Source of the DNA: Pararge aegeria | Lineage: Eukaryota; Arthropoda; Insecta; Lepidoptera; Nymphalidae | Length of the DNA: 64,000 nucleotides | Direction of reading: 5' to 3' | Assembly: GCF_905163445.1 (NCBI RefSeq) | Contig: NC_053197.1 | Location: forward strand, 1,612,001-1,676,000 | Shown: positions 48,461-58,712 of the stretch, piece after piece | How positions within the stretch are numbered: position 1 is the stretch's first letter | Layout: every line of letters begins with the position of its first letter | Translations under genes and position numbers: made by a program | The notes under the pieces: generated by a model | What the model was told of the DNA's origin: nothing | The model's database searches: none | The model's input: the letters and a program-made list of their open reading frames with translations, nothing else

Positions 48461-48779
48461 ATATTTGTTTAATAATTACTTAATTCGACAAACTAAATTA
48501 AATTAAATTATAATATTTATTTTTATATATATGTATTTATATATATATTTATTTTATATCTATGTGTATGTATGTCTATATATTTTCATATATATATGTT
48601 TATATATAAAATTGCACTATCCCGCTCTCTTGCAGCTTTTCCTTCTGCCAGAGGTTGCCTGTAAGAGATTGCTTGCAGCAATAAGGCCGCCTTTGCATGC
48701 CTACAATTTATGTATAATATATATTTTATGTATATTTTGATGTTTGTGTGCAATAAAGTATTTCTTCTTCTTCTTCTTA
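48461..48779 (+). mobile_element. T3 LINE 3' end with (CTT)n tail
   Basis: After an AT-rich TATATA stretch (48515-48610): GAGGTTGCCTGTAAGAGATTG, CAATAAGGCCGCCTTTGCATG, GTGTGCAATAAAGTATTTC, (CTT)4. Confidence 0.8.
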
Positions 48780-49285
48780 AACTTAATTAGAACATCTAGG
48801 TTCAATTTCCATTTCTATGAGTGAGGAGACATGTGCTCCGCTGTGGCACGTCAATAGGCTGCAGATGGTTCAGGTCAGAATTTAAGGCTTTATTCCGGAA
48901 CTACGCCAAGTAAATAGCAACACTTTGTGGTGCGTTTAAACACTATCTTCTGCGCGTATTTAATAATGCATGCACCGATTTGCGTAATTCTTTAAGTTTA
49001 ATGCATTTTAATTCTATCTAATTTGACTCTCTAATTCTAATAAGGTACTTGATAATAACTTTTTTCATCGAAGTGCCCTCACCAGGTGTCGTTTTCCATT
49101 TAAATAACTCATTATATTTTTCCGTTGGAATTTTCCATGAATATAAAGGAGGCGGCCAAGGCAGGCAGGGCAAACAGACGCCCGAGTCCACAGAGATATA
49201 TTGGGCCCGAGCACAGACTAGAGGTTAGAGATAGACGGAATCATCGCGAGCGAAGTAACGTGCTCAGTGAAGCGAGTTAACTTCT
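48780..49285. other. no feature recognised
   Basis: Nothing supportable. Confidence 0.35.
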
Positions 49286-49535
49286 CGTGAATCAGGCTTT
49301 TTTTCCTGATGGTTAGCGGAAAAAAATCGCCTGTAAACAAGCTAACACTTAGCAGGGCATGCAAGGATCTCGTCCTTCAACATGCACCCTGTGTCAATCA
49401 AACAACACCTCATTAAGCCTGTAATTACACCGGCAACCACTCCTCCAAACTCCTCCAAACCGGAACACAGCATTGCAACATGGCGGTAATACTTAGCCGG
49501 ACGAGCTCTGTAACAAATACTACTACTAAAACTGC
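49286..49535 (-). repeat. repeat G copy
   Basis: TTCCTGATGGTTAGCGG, AAATCGCCTGTAAACAAGC, AGGGCATGCAAGGATCTCG, TGTAATTACACCGGCAACC, ACTCCTCCAA tandemly doubled at 49440, CATTGCAACATGGCGG, CCGGACGAGCTCTG. Confidence 0.78.
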
Positions 49536-49544
49536 AGCTGCGGT

Positions 49545-49735
49545 AACACCCGGCTAAATTTGTGGCTGGCTCTTTCTTATACCAGGGAGCATATAAAGCC
49601 TCGTAGCTTCAGTTTTAAGTTTTCGAATATGGTTATCACTATCATCTCACTAGTATGTACACATTTTTTATGTTGTGTACGTATCAAAAGTGCCATATAT
49701 TGGCCTTCTTTAATATATATTTTTTGACGAAAGTA
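49545..49735 (+). mobile_element. T2 LINE 3' end
   Basis: CCGGCTAAATTTGTGGC, AAAGCCTCGTAGCTTCAG, GTACGTATCAAAAGTGCC. The tail has decayed to ATATATATTTTTTGACG. Confidence 0.72.
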
Positions 49736-50475
49736 ATCGGGGATGGGTGTTCCGTTACGTAAACTGTAATAAATTTTGACATTTACTGCCACTTTAATAG
49801 CAGCTACATTTATCTTCAGACTGTTTTGGTAAATTTAACTATTTATGTTGAAATTCGAAGAACACTGTGACGTTATATGTTTCCTAGGACACTCAGAAGG
49901 CGATTAATTTTCGAAGTTGAAATCGAATATTTAAGCTGAACATACTTAAATAAAGACTGCTGCGTGAAACAGTTAGTTTTACTTTGTTTATGGTCTGCAA
50001 AGTTTCTATCTTGGTCGCAACACTGTGCACGCTTTTGAAAATCATATACCTTTTAACTATGTTATCTGTTCTATTATATTCTACCTTTTGAACGTCTATT
50101 CTTTCAATAGTCTGCGGTTGCGATATTGAGAGCGAACTGATTTAGTTTATTCAGGATCGATCTGAAGTTCAGGAGGAATTATGCAAATATAGACCTTTCC
50201 CGGCTACACAATTGTCAGTGCCCTGCTAAAAATTTATAAAATTCAATGCGCCCTTTTTCTTACATTTGTTAATCGCAAATCTTATTCTTTTATTAAGAAT
50301 AATTTCTTTTAAAAGAGACATAAATACAGGTAATCGAACCGACATTAGTAAAAAAGGTTGTTAATTTTTTTTATTCCACTACTCGATAGACGCTGTCTTT
50401 GATTTCACCGGGTAGTTAATCCCTAATAGGTTATACAATGGCATCGTCAACCTTACTCCATGGAAATAAATCGAT
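49736..50475. other. no feature recognised
   Basis: AT-rich, some unique-looking DNA. No exon pattern. Confidence 0.35.
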
Positions 50476-51033
50476 TGTCTGTAAATTCGGTTTACTGGTT
50501 ACTGTTAAACGTGACAACGTCATAAGAGAATACTGATGGAATGGTTGCATTTACCAAAAGAAAATTTAAATTTTATTTGTTTGATAGATATTTTGTATGG
50601 ATATAGAAAGTAGATAGATTGAAATCACAATTGAATTGATCAAGTCACATTTATTTGTACGCATGAATACAATTATGTCAATTTTTTTAACAATGTACAT
50701 AGTTTCTATCATCATCGTTGCCATAAACAATTGACACCACATTCACATTTCACTGCACTTCATACTTGACGAAAACATGTAAATGTATTATTGTATAGCA
50801 GCTGTCCACGCGGACGCATCGCTCACTCAAGTAAGAGAGAGACAGATGTCGAACGCTGCCGAGCGCGGAGGCCGATTGTGCCTCTTTGTCGCTCGTTCCG
50901 CGCTCTCGCTTGCACTTCAAGTCTTGGAACGCCTCAGAGCGAGGTAACGCCGCATGTTGTCATGTTTTTTCGTGCGTGCAGCTGGCTCCATCGAATTATA
51001 AGACGTTGTAACGTCAAAAAAAATGCATAAAAA
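50476..51033. mobile_element. TIR element, copy 2
   Basis: Same orientation as copy 1. AACGTGACAACGTCATAAGA (50508) and TTATAAGACGTTGTAACGTC (to about 51015) are the inverted ends. Carries ATCACAATTGAATTGATC, AGTCACATTTATTTGTACGC, CATCATCGTTGCC, which copy 1 lacks. The 79-residue frame 50791-51030 is within the CG-rich interior and is not supported as a gene. Confidence 0.82.
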
Positions 51034-51138
51034 AGGTATAATACTGTTGCTTCTGTTAATAAATAAACATATAATGTTAATTTATTTTGTAAAGAAAATT
51101 AAAAAATATATATATATGTAAATATCGTAATATATAAT
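51034..51138. other. AT-rich spacer with (TA)n
   Basis: AAATATATATATATG at 51106. Confidence 0.4.
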
Positions 51139-51445
51139 AATCATCATCAGCACTTCAACCAATTGCCTGCTCACTACAGAGCACGGGTCTCCTCCCAAAA
51201 TGAGAAGGGGTTAAGGCCGTAGTCCACCACGCTGGTCCATTGCGGATGGTGGACTCCACACACCTTTGAGAACATGATGTGCAGGTTTCCTCACGATGTT
51301 TTCCTCCACCGTTGAAGCAAGTGATATATTAATTACTAAGAACGCACATAACTTCGAGAAAAGATATAAGTGCGTGCTGGGATTCGAACTCGGCCTCCCG
51401 AAAGTGAAGTGGAGCTCTTACCCACTGCGCTATCACCGCTTTGTA
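51139..51445 (-). mobile_element. SINE-A copy, full length
   Basis: ATCATCATCAGCACTTCAACC, CTCCCAAAATGAGAAGGGG, GTTTTCCTCCACCGTTGAAGC, GGGATTCGAACTCGGCC (intact B-box), CCCACTGCGCTATCACCGC. The GTAGAACTCTCAGGCAT block is deleted. Confidence 0.9.
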
Positions 51446-51939
51446 ATATATTTTTAATAAATAATATATTGTCCAAAATAAACACAAATAAGTATACAGT
51501 AAATGACCATTAATTTAGGTTAATTTTAATGGGAAGTGGAATAAATTTATAAACAATTTTTATAAAATAAAATTGAAATTATTTTCTTCAAATAAGCAGT
51601 ATTTTCTAGTAGGTAGGTATATGGAGACATATTGTTATAACTTTGAACGGAATAAACTTTTTCCCTCAAACAACAATTTGAAGTGATAATATAGAAAAGT
51701 TGAGTACCTACGTATAAATAATTCAATAGGCGAGTAAAATAATTGTAGGGTGGTCACTTAGCTTATCCAATGCACTTCGGGGTAATCAATCCTGAACATT
51801 TGGAAAAGATACTTTATTAGGTAGAAGTATCGAATCGCATTTTTGGCTATTCATAGTTTTTTATCTATTATTTATTTAATTTTTATTTTTTTTAAAAATT
51901 ATATAGTAAACAGCTGCTTCACTTATTATCTCTAGAAGA
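51446..51939. other. no feature recognised
   Basis: AT-rich. Confidence 0.35.
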
Positions 51940-52202
51940 TGTTGACTTTACAATGACAATTGATGAATTACTCAACAATTATTCATTGTAAAGTCAACAT
52001 CTCCTGAGGATGCTCCGGTTTCGGAGCGAAACGTGCGTAGAGGGTATACTGCCGAAGATCTGTTTGGTGTGGAGTATAATGATTGAAGAAATTATAAATT
52101 ACACCACACAGATTCTCCTGCTTTTCGCGGAGTATAACAAATTAAGCTTAATTTTGATAATATATCATGGATTTCCGCAAAGTAACGCCTGCTTCTATCC
52201 AA
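51940..52202 (+). repeat. repeat D copy, longest plus-strand member
   Basis: AGATGTTGACTTTACAATGA (51938) and TCATTGTAAAGTCAACATCT (51983-52002) form an inverted pair around TTGATGAATTACTCAAC. Then GAGGATGCTCCGGTTTCGG, GAAGATCTGTTTGGTGTGG, CTCCTGCTTTTCGCGGAG, CGCCTGCTTCTATCCAATG. The 87-residue frame is a shadow. Confidence 0.8.
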
Positions 52203-52269
52203 TGCTTCTTCACATCTTTAAGCTTGGTCGACCTCTCTTGTACCATAGTAAGATTTTGGCGATGACCAT

Positions 52270-52445
52270 ATAATATATAGTATACTTAAAACTTAAGCTA
52301 CAGGGTTCCAAACGCCTGGTCTACGAAGAAGCCCACAAAAAACTAAGCCGATTGTTCTTTTTGTTATCACCATCTCAGATTGTCATATAAAATTGTAATA
52401 AGAGCAACCGGGTTAGAGCAATTATTCACACCCAACCTTTTTTAA
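52270..52445 (-). mobile_element. T2 LINE segment, tail missing
   Basis: AAGCTACAGGGTTCCAAACG, GAAGCCCACAAAAAACTAAGCC, GTTATCACCATCTCAGATTG, GCAATTATTCACACCCAACC. Confidence 0.7.
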
Positions 52446-53055
52446 TCGATTACGTAGCTGTATACTAAACAGGAGTTTTCTATAAGCAATATTTCGTTTC
52501 ACCCCAATTTTAACACAGTATCGCGACCGAGTTCGCTATTTTTAAAGTCCTGAAAATTGCGTTTAAAAAACCTTTTTTTGTAGATTAAAAAATGTAGCTC
52601 TTAATTTAGTTCGATAATAGGCACAATTGTGAATTATACATTGAGAAATACCACGCAGCGCAGGTCGAGTGTTATCGTTAAAGTTTGCCTGACTACTTTC
52701 CAACTTGCGCTAAGGTTCGTATTTATAAGCTTGCTTGCAAGTCGCAGCGCAAAGTAAACTGCATTAAAAAAAAATGTAAATGTATTAAAAAAAAAAGTTT
52801 ACGACTTTTCTTGGTAAAGGAAATTTCTTAGAAAATATACAATACGTTCCAGGAATCTAGCGTCTGTAACACAAAAGTGTCGCAGTCCATTATATTACGT
52901 GCTACATCGGACAAAATAAATAATGACTGGCTCCCTACAGCTTTACTCGCACATTGAATTATTTATACCTCTACGTAATGTCACTTCAATATTCTTTTAA
53001 GGGTGGGGTAGGAATGTACCCACTGTTGGTAATCTAGAAAGTGCGGGGGAAATTT
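52446..53055. other. no feature recognised
   Basis: TGTAAATGTATTAAAAAAAAA repeat near 52773. Nothing else. Confidence 0.35.
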
Positions 53056-53350
53056 TGAATCATTGGGGTAAACATAATGGGCATTCTACTATCAACTTCC
53101 AGAGTTGTGAGATTTCTAAAAATTAGCACACTGACCATACTGTTCGAATGTGGGTTGGTGGGTTTTAAGGATTTATTACATGTTAGTGGCAGCACACGGA
53201 GCTTTATTTATCCGGAGGTTTAACGTGCTCGCCAAGGCACGAGAAGGGTAGACAACGCCACTTCCCAAACTTTGGGTTGGTGCTGATATTTTTTGTACAG
53301 AAAAAACTATTACTTGTCGCAAGAATCGAACCACTAAGGCTATCACCGCT
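53056..53350. repeat. diverged K-like SINE
   Basis: TGTTCGAATGTGGGTTGGTGG, GAGGTTTAACGTGCTCGCC, AAGGCACGAGAAGGG, AACTTTGGGTTGGTGCTGA, CAAGAATCGAACCACTAAGG (tRNA-like end, minus strand). Confidence 0.55.
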
Positions 53351-53940
53351 ACACTATACGTTTCTTTATATTGATTTTCTGTCGCCAGCCGCTTCTATGC
53401 TATCGCTGTCTTGACAGACCTGTGGCCCTGGGTTTACGCTTAAGGTATTATTGGGTTCGAACGAACTTGATCCCATACACGTGGCAGCTATTTCGAATTT
53501 GTCAGTCTGTTTGCACACAATTTCAGCCCTGATTGAAAGAAAATCAATATTTGATCGGGACCTACCCTTCAAAGTGTGTTTCTCATCACAACGCCGAGCT
53601 TTTCTCCCGCCCTCCGTAATTCTTATTTGCGGTGAATAAATAATTATATCATTATAATTTAGCTTTATTTCTTTGCAGTTAAATTTTCTTTACGTAATAA
53701 TATTTTTATTTATTATTTCCTGTACATTGAAAATTGTGTATTCCGAATATATAGTTTATAAAAGGGCTTCCCGACCGGGGCGTTGTAGAAAGTACAGAGG
53801 TGCAACGCGAGGCATTCCTTCTGTATTTACTACGAAAAAAAAAATGATAGTTTTTGTGTAACTATGTCACGGCTTGTGCCACACTTTAAAAAAAAAAATT
53901 ATTTCTTTGTTAAAATTTATTGCTTATTATCGTTTATATT
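53351..53940. other. no feature recognised
   Basis: Opposed 62-68 residue frames at 53366-53639, no motif. GGCTTCCCGACCGGGGCG at 53765 is the only GC-rich patch. Confidence 0.35.
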
Positions 53941-54262
53941 GAAGGGGTGATATCCCAGTGGGTGGGTCTTCGTCTTCACCTTCGCGGGGGCCAGTTCGAA
54001 TCCCAGCACGCACCTCTCACTTTTCTAAGTTACGTGCGTTTTATGCAATTAAAAATATAATTTGCTTCAACGGTGAAAGAAAACGTTGTGAGGAATCCCG
54101 CATACCTGAGAGTTCTCCATAATGTCCCCAATGTGTGAAGTCCACCACTCCGCAAAGGGCCAGCGTGGTGGATTACGGCCTTAACCCCGTCTCATTCTGG
54201 GTGGAGACCCGTGCCCTATAGTTGGCCGGTAACGGGTTATTACGATGATGATGATGGTTTTA
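53941..54262 (+). mobile_element. SINE-A copy, full length
   Basis: AAGGGGTGATATCCCAGTGGG, CAGTTCGAATCCCAGCACGC (intact B-box), AACGGTGAAAGAAAACGTTG, GGGCCAGCGTGGTGGATTACG, TTACGATGATGATGATGG tail. Confidence 0.9.
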
Positions 54263-54340
54263 TGAGTTTCATAATGAGGATATTGTATTTTTTGCGCCTG
54301 TCTGCCTAACTAGCAATTACCTGTCTATTTATTTTAACTA

Positions 54341-54434
54341 GAAATTCGTTACGTAACGAATCGTATCGTAATCGTAACGAATTTCTTAACATGTAAGTGT
54401 GCCGCTGGCTTAATAAGGTTGGGAAGCCCTGCTT
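54341..54434 (-). repeat. hAT-like terminal fragment
   Basis: Minus strand: CAGGGCTTCCCAACCTTATT-AAGCCAGCGGCACAC. The CAGGGxTTCCCAAxCT start is hAT-like. It includes the palindrome ATTCGTTACGTAACGAAT (54344-54361). No second end found. Confidence 0.5.
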
Positions 54435-54439
54435 TATTA

Positions 54440-54775
54440 GGTAATTTTGGACCTACCAATGCATAAGTTTAAAGAATATGTCAAAACTCATTTATGTATG
54501 TATATATTAGTTTATTATTTTTTATATTTATTATCATTATTAGTATTTTATATGTATAATCTGGATAAGTGTGTAATTATTCTTAAATATGTATGTAATA
54601 ATAATTCCATATGAATCGGTTTCTCTTGGTTTTCCTAATACTAAGGTTGCCTGGAAGAGATCGCTACTAAGCGATAAGGCCGCCTTTTGTATCCTTCTAT
54701 TTAAGTTTCCGCTTGTTGTGTCCATTTTTTTTCTTTTTGAGGTATACAAATAAAGTGAAAAAATAACAAAAAACT
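54440..54775 (+). pseudogene. T1 LINE, last ORF residues and 3' UTR
   Basis: LDLPMHKFKEYVKTHL is encoded at 54446-54493, equivalent to LDLPMHTFKKCIKTHL of the CR1-type remnant at 36.4 kb. Then an AT-rich 3' UTR with GGTTGCCTGGAAGAGATCGC, AAGCGATAAGGCCGCC and ATACAAATAAAGTG. This ties the T1 tail family to a CR1-like ORF. Confidence 0.65.
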
Positions 54776-54838
54776 TATCGATCTGGGAATCACATTGGGA
54801 AATATTTATATATTTTTCCGGCATAAAAATATTTCTAA
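54776..54838. other. no feature recognised
   Basis: TTATCGATCTGGG only. Confidence 0.3.
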
Positions 54839-55015
54839 TCGGTACCAGTACCGCTTAATCGCTTTGCGGTACGTTTTTATCAGGAATAAGCCACGGCCGT
54901 AGCCTCCCACTGGACTAGACCAGATAAAATTTAGAAATTATATCAAAATGACTAAACTGTCCCTGCTGGAAATCAAAGTCGGGACTTTTTGGACCACAGC
55001 GTTAACCGTATGTAT
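54839..55015 (-). mobile_element. SINE-C 5' half
   Basis: AATCGCTTTGCGGTACG, AGCCACGGCCGTAGCCTCC, GACTAGACCAGATAAAATTT, CTGTCCCTGCTGGAAATC, head near GGACCACAGCGTTAACC. Confidence 0.75.
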
Positions 55016-55173
55016 TTTTAAAGTATTGGTAAACATCCCATGACACAAAAACCGCTAAAAACTAAACAAAAGAAACCCAAGAGATTTTATTGCATAGGAA
55101 TAGTACACACCTAGAAATGCGGACGACGATAGAGAAATGCATACGTAAATAAATAGGTAGGTCTGTATACAAC
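55016..55173. other. no feature recognised
   Basis: Nothing supportable. Confidence 0.3.
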
Positions 55174-55198
55174 GGACAATACACACATCGCCATCGAG

Positions 55199-55396
55199 CT
55201 GTGGCGTGCACTGGGTTTCTTACCAGGGAATGCATTTTTTTTTAAATTTTATTAACGATAGGCCAGCGTTTGACGACAATCATGCCCGTTAGAAAAAAAA
55301 AATACATAAAACGGCAAAAATCCTCCTCTTATAAGAGTTATATCTAAATTTAAGGGAAGGCAGTGCTTTTGTACATGTATAAAGTGCACGCCACTG
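55199..55396. mobile_element. hAT-like MITE, 198 bp, 8-bp duplication
   Basis: Ends CTGTGGCGTGCACT and (reverse complement of the right end) CAGTGGCGTGCACT. The target duplication CCATCGAG is at 55191-55198 and 55397-55404, inside the SINE-B consensus. An 8-bp duplication with CAGTGGCG ends is the hAT signature. No transposase. Confidence 0.88.
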
Positions 55397-55441
55397 CCAT
55401 CGAGCCCTAAAGTAGCGTAGCTTGTGAATATTTATAAGTAA

Positions 55442-55738
55442 CTAGCTGTTGCCCGCGACTTCGTCTGCGTTTGATTTTGTTTTTAAAGTATTCAGTATCG
55501 CTAAGCCTTTAATGACTATAGTAGTAAGTATATATATATAACACGTGACTGTCAGTTAATTATAGACAAATAATTTGCAATAAAATAAAATTGCGACTAT
55601 AATTAAAGATCTAAGCTATCCTATCTCTTAAGTTGGACCAGACTGCTCACGGTGTGCCAATTTAATTTAAAATCGGTTAAGTAGTTTAAGAGTCCATCGC
55701 GGACAAACATCGTGACAGGAGATTTATATATATTAAGA
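55442..55738 (-). mobile_element. complete 297-bp Helitron
   Basis: CTAG at 55442 after A, CTGTTGCCCGCGACTTCGTC-TGCG. TC end at 55737-55738 (GATTTATATATATTAAGA on plus) before T. Same family as 23571-23858, reverse orientation. Confidence 0.9.
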
Positions 55739-55885
55739 TATACATATATGCTTACTTGCTGACCCGCGCCACTTCGTTTTGAACCAAATCGGTTATTACC
55801 GTTTTTAATATCTTAAATAAACCTAGAAACTAATTGCAGCGCCACCTAACGGGTCAAGTTTTATTTCGAAACTATATGGACTAAC
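55739..55885 (-). repeat. further Helitron-like repeat in the same SINE-B
   Basis: TTGCTGACCCGCGCCACTTCG looks like a mutated Helitron 3' end (minus strand). TTGCAGCGCCACCTAACGGG follows. The other end is not clear. Confidence 0.45.
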
Positions 55886-55980
55886 ACACACATAAACATT
55901 TTCCAGTTGTGGGAATCGAACCTACGGTCTTTGATTTAGAAAGCTGGATCACTGCCCACTGCGCCAGTCGGCTCTCATAT

Positions 55981-56221
55981 TGAGATTGAATCTTATGTAG
56001 GTGTTTAGATTAAATTTCGGCGATCAATTTGCTATGTAGATGGGAAATGCTTAATTTTTTTTTTAATCTAAATCTAAAAGTCTGATAGTGAATTGCATTT
56101 GTTGCCTTATCGTATCTCAGAAATTCTTAACTTTTCTTCAAATACAAAAAGTCAAAATGTTAATTAATCTGTTTGTTTTCATAGAATTATGACTACAAAT
56201 ATTACGATTCAGTTTGAAAAG
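55981..56221. other. no feature recognised
   Basis: Nothing supportable. Confidence 0.3.
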
Positions 56222-56480
56222 TTTGTTTGTTTGTTTGTTTTAAGTCTTTATTGCACACACACATTTTATATAAATTAAACACAAATAGAAGAAACTTAAA
56301 TTAATAAAAATAAAATAGAGCGTGCAAAGGCGGTCTTATCACTAAAGCGATCTCTTCCAGACAACCTTTGACGTTAGGAAAAAAAAAAAACGAAGGAACG
56401 GGTTGGTGCAGCAATTTAAGTATAAAAAAAAAAATATATATATTTATATATATATAAAATAATTTTAATAAACTACTTAC
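56222..56480 (-). mobile_element. T1-like LINE 3' end with (GTTT)n head
   Basis: GTTTGTTTGTTTGTTTTAAG, TCTTTATTGCACACACACAT, GCGTGCAAAGGCGGTCTTATC, CTCTTCCAGACAACCTTTGACG. Confidence 0.75.
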
Positions 56481-56962
56481 TCATCAATTCTAATACTACA
56501 TACATATTATACATAATATATATAAGTATATACATATTTAAGCAATATACTACTAGATAAAAAGTAAGAAATACATTAGTGTAAACAGGTAGGTACTCGG
56601 TATATGCTTTTTGCTGGAACTTGGCCACGCTCACTGCCGCGAGTCACGATAGTATATGGAGAAATATTCATAAAGACGGTAAAAAACGACCTTTTCTCTA
56701 GATGCTTCTACGAGACAGGTAGAAAAAAAGCGCGCCAAGGAAAATAGATACACAATTTCCATAATTAAGTTTTCTTGAAGGTAAACTCTAAAGAAAACGT
56801 TGCTCCTTATTCAAAGCGATTGTACTAGAAATTTTTCTTTGAGAATTTGCATTTTTTAAGTTAACTCAAAACGCCCGGAGGCTTCAGGGCAGCGGTTGGT
56901 GTATGGTTTCTTTTTATAGGGTTCCTTAGTTCAAGCAAGAACAAGATGATGATTAAGTTGTT
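56481..56962. other. no feature recognised
   Basis: AT-rich then unassigned. No frame of note. Confidence 0.35.
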
Positions 56963-57215
56963 TTGACGGCCGATTGGCGCAGTTTGCAGCGACCCTGCTT
57001 TCTGAGTCCGAGACCGTGGGTTCGATTCCCACAACTGGAAAATGTTTGTGTGATGAGCATTAATGTTTTTCAGTATCTGGGTGTTTATGTGTATATTCTA
57101 AGTATTTATGTATATTATTCATAAAAATATTCATCAGTCGTCTTAGTACACATAACACAAGCTACGCTTACTTTGGGGCTAGATGGCGATGTGTGCGTTG
57201 TCATAATTTCATGAC
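56963..57215 (+). mobile_element. SINE-B copy, full length
   Basis: TTGACGGCCGATTGGCGCAG, GAGACCGTGGGTTCGATTCC, GTATCTGGGTGTTTATGTG, GTCGTCTTAGTACACATAAC, GCTTACTTTGGGGCTAGATGG. The best-preserved member; the tail is short. Confidence 0.9.
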
Positions 57216-57225
57216 ATGACATGGC

Positions 57226-57355
57226 TAGATAAGCTCTGTAACTCTCAAGGGCGTGGTGGCCTGTGTTATTACAGACACAAGAGGCTTTACATTTACGGCT
57301 GTTCTTTTGTTTATAGGCGATGGATTTCCACTGACCATCAGGTGAACTGCTAGAT
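57226..57355 (+). repeat. repeat G copy, shortened
   Basis: GATAAGCTCTGTAACTCTC, GGGCGTGGTGGCCTGTG, GTTATTACAGACACAAGAGG, TAGGCGATGGATTTCCACTG, ACCATCAGGTGAACTGC. Confidence 0.7.
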
Positions 57356-57675
57356 CCATCAATTCAAATTTAACTTTAGAAAATGTGAGTTTACAACCTC
57401 AGCTGTCAAATTATACGTTTTGTGGGATGACCATTTATTGGGAAAGTAACAGTATCGGGTTAAAGTTACTTTCAAATGATACCAATCGACCGACATAAAA
57501 AGAACGACGGTGGGTGGTTAGGTGAGGAAAGCGTGACGGCAATGGACGTCCGTAGGCTGAAATTATGATGATGAATAATTTGATTGTCATAGTACCACTA
57601 CAGGGTACGGGTCTCTGGTCAGAATGAGAAGGGTATAGGCTACTGTGCTGACCAAGTGCGGATTTGTATTATAAC
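57356..57675. repeat. RTE-type tail and SINE-A scrap
   Basis: ATGGACGTCCGTAGGCTG-AAATTATGATGATGAA (57543-57575) is an RTE-like 3' end on plus. Then GTCATAGTACCACTACAGGG and CAGAATGAGAAGGG are a SINE-A scrap on minus. Confidence 0.5.
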
Positions 57676-58434
57676 GATACCACTCTGTACCGATAAGGTG
57701 AGGCCATGCTCCTTCCTATACTATCTTGTGAAAAGAGCAATTTGCCCATGAGTAATTAAGGCGAAGAATTTTCGGGACCTTTTAATAAACACGGCATAAA
57801 GACGAAATAGTTAGTGCAGTATTTTGTCACATTTCAACTAACAGCGCCTTTCAAATGACAAAGCGTCAATTAAAATATTTTGAGGTTATGCCATTTTATT
57901 AAAACTATCCTTAAGGTTTAAATAACGTTTTAACTGTTTCGCAACAATATTCATATCAATTTTGGGAACGTTATCAAGGCTTGCCTCAAAGCATAGTGTG
58001 GTCGCGTTTAATTTGCTGGAATTGTTATAACGCAACCTATTTATGATTCCGACATAAAGTAATTTTGTATCTACAACGTTCTTTAATTAACTAACGCTGG
58101 CGCCGTTCGGACCATCTGTGTTGAGATTTCGCAGCGAAAATGAAAATTGAGAGAAATTTCGAGAGCATAGTGGCGAAATATAGTGCGCATAGGAGCTAGA
58201 CTTTATTTTGTTCCTTGTGAAATTGTTGAGAGAAGAAAGAAAAATTGTGGCGTAAATTCACCCTGAAGCTTATATCCGAGCCGTCTAACGCATTTATATT
58301 CTGTTTATCATGGAATTAAGAAATTTTAAAGTAGAGGTACATTCGCCTACGTGACACAAAATGTCATTATTAATTTATAATGTTACCAACTTCAAACCAA
58401 ATTTCATCGTTGTAAGCTAAAACTAATTTATTTA
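57676..58434. other. repeat-poor; possible LTR-element leader
   Basis: GCTGGCGCCGTTCGGACC at 58096-58113 resembles a retroelement primer-binding site (TGGCGCC start), followed by an A/G-rich leader-like stretch. There is no LTR pair or gag frame, so this is weak. Confidence 0.2.
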
Positions 58435-58712
58435 ATGTAGGGTTTAAGCACTTTTGAAACGTCAAGTCTGTCTGTTATAAATTATAATAGTGATCTCGAC
58501 TACCAATTCGACAAGGAATTGGCCACAAACTTAGCTTGCTCAAGTTAGCTTAGTTGATTTATTTCTTCTTAATAACATCTCTTTCACAAAAATTATATTA
58601 CTTGCGAGAGATCAAAGCAGCAGTGTGGGGGGCTTCCAAGTAACATTGTCATTAAGAACTTCATGAATTGTATAAGAACCTCGCTGTAATAAATGTGTTT
58701 TAACACAATTAT
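58435..58712 (-). mobile_element. CR1-type LINE 3' end, diverged
   Basis: AGCACTTTTGAAACGTCAAG, TCTGTCTGTTATAAATTATA, TTGCGAGAGATCAAAGCAG, GGGGCTTCCAAGTAACATTG, AACCTCGCTGTAATAAATG. Confidence 0.7.

Larger units (their letters stand above)
55174..55980 (-). mobile_element. SINE-B broken by several later insertions
   Basis: SINE pieces: CAATACACACATCGCCATCGAG (to 55198), CCATCGAGCCCTAAAGTAGC-GTAGCTTGTG (55397-55425), and TAAACATTTTCCAGTTGTGG ... CACTGCCCACTGCGCCAGTCGGC (about 55890-55970). Between them lie a hAT-like MITE, a Helitron, and about 140 bp of a further repeat. Confidence 0.82.

Noticed and set aside
58096..58113. LTR retrotransposon primer-binding site
   Set aside because: The TGGCGCC start is suggestive, but no flanking LTR ends, polypurine tract or gag frame were found. 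Kept only as a low-confidence remark.
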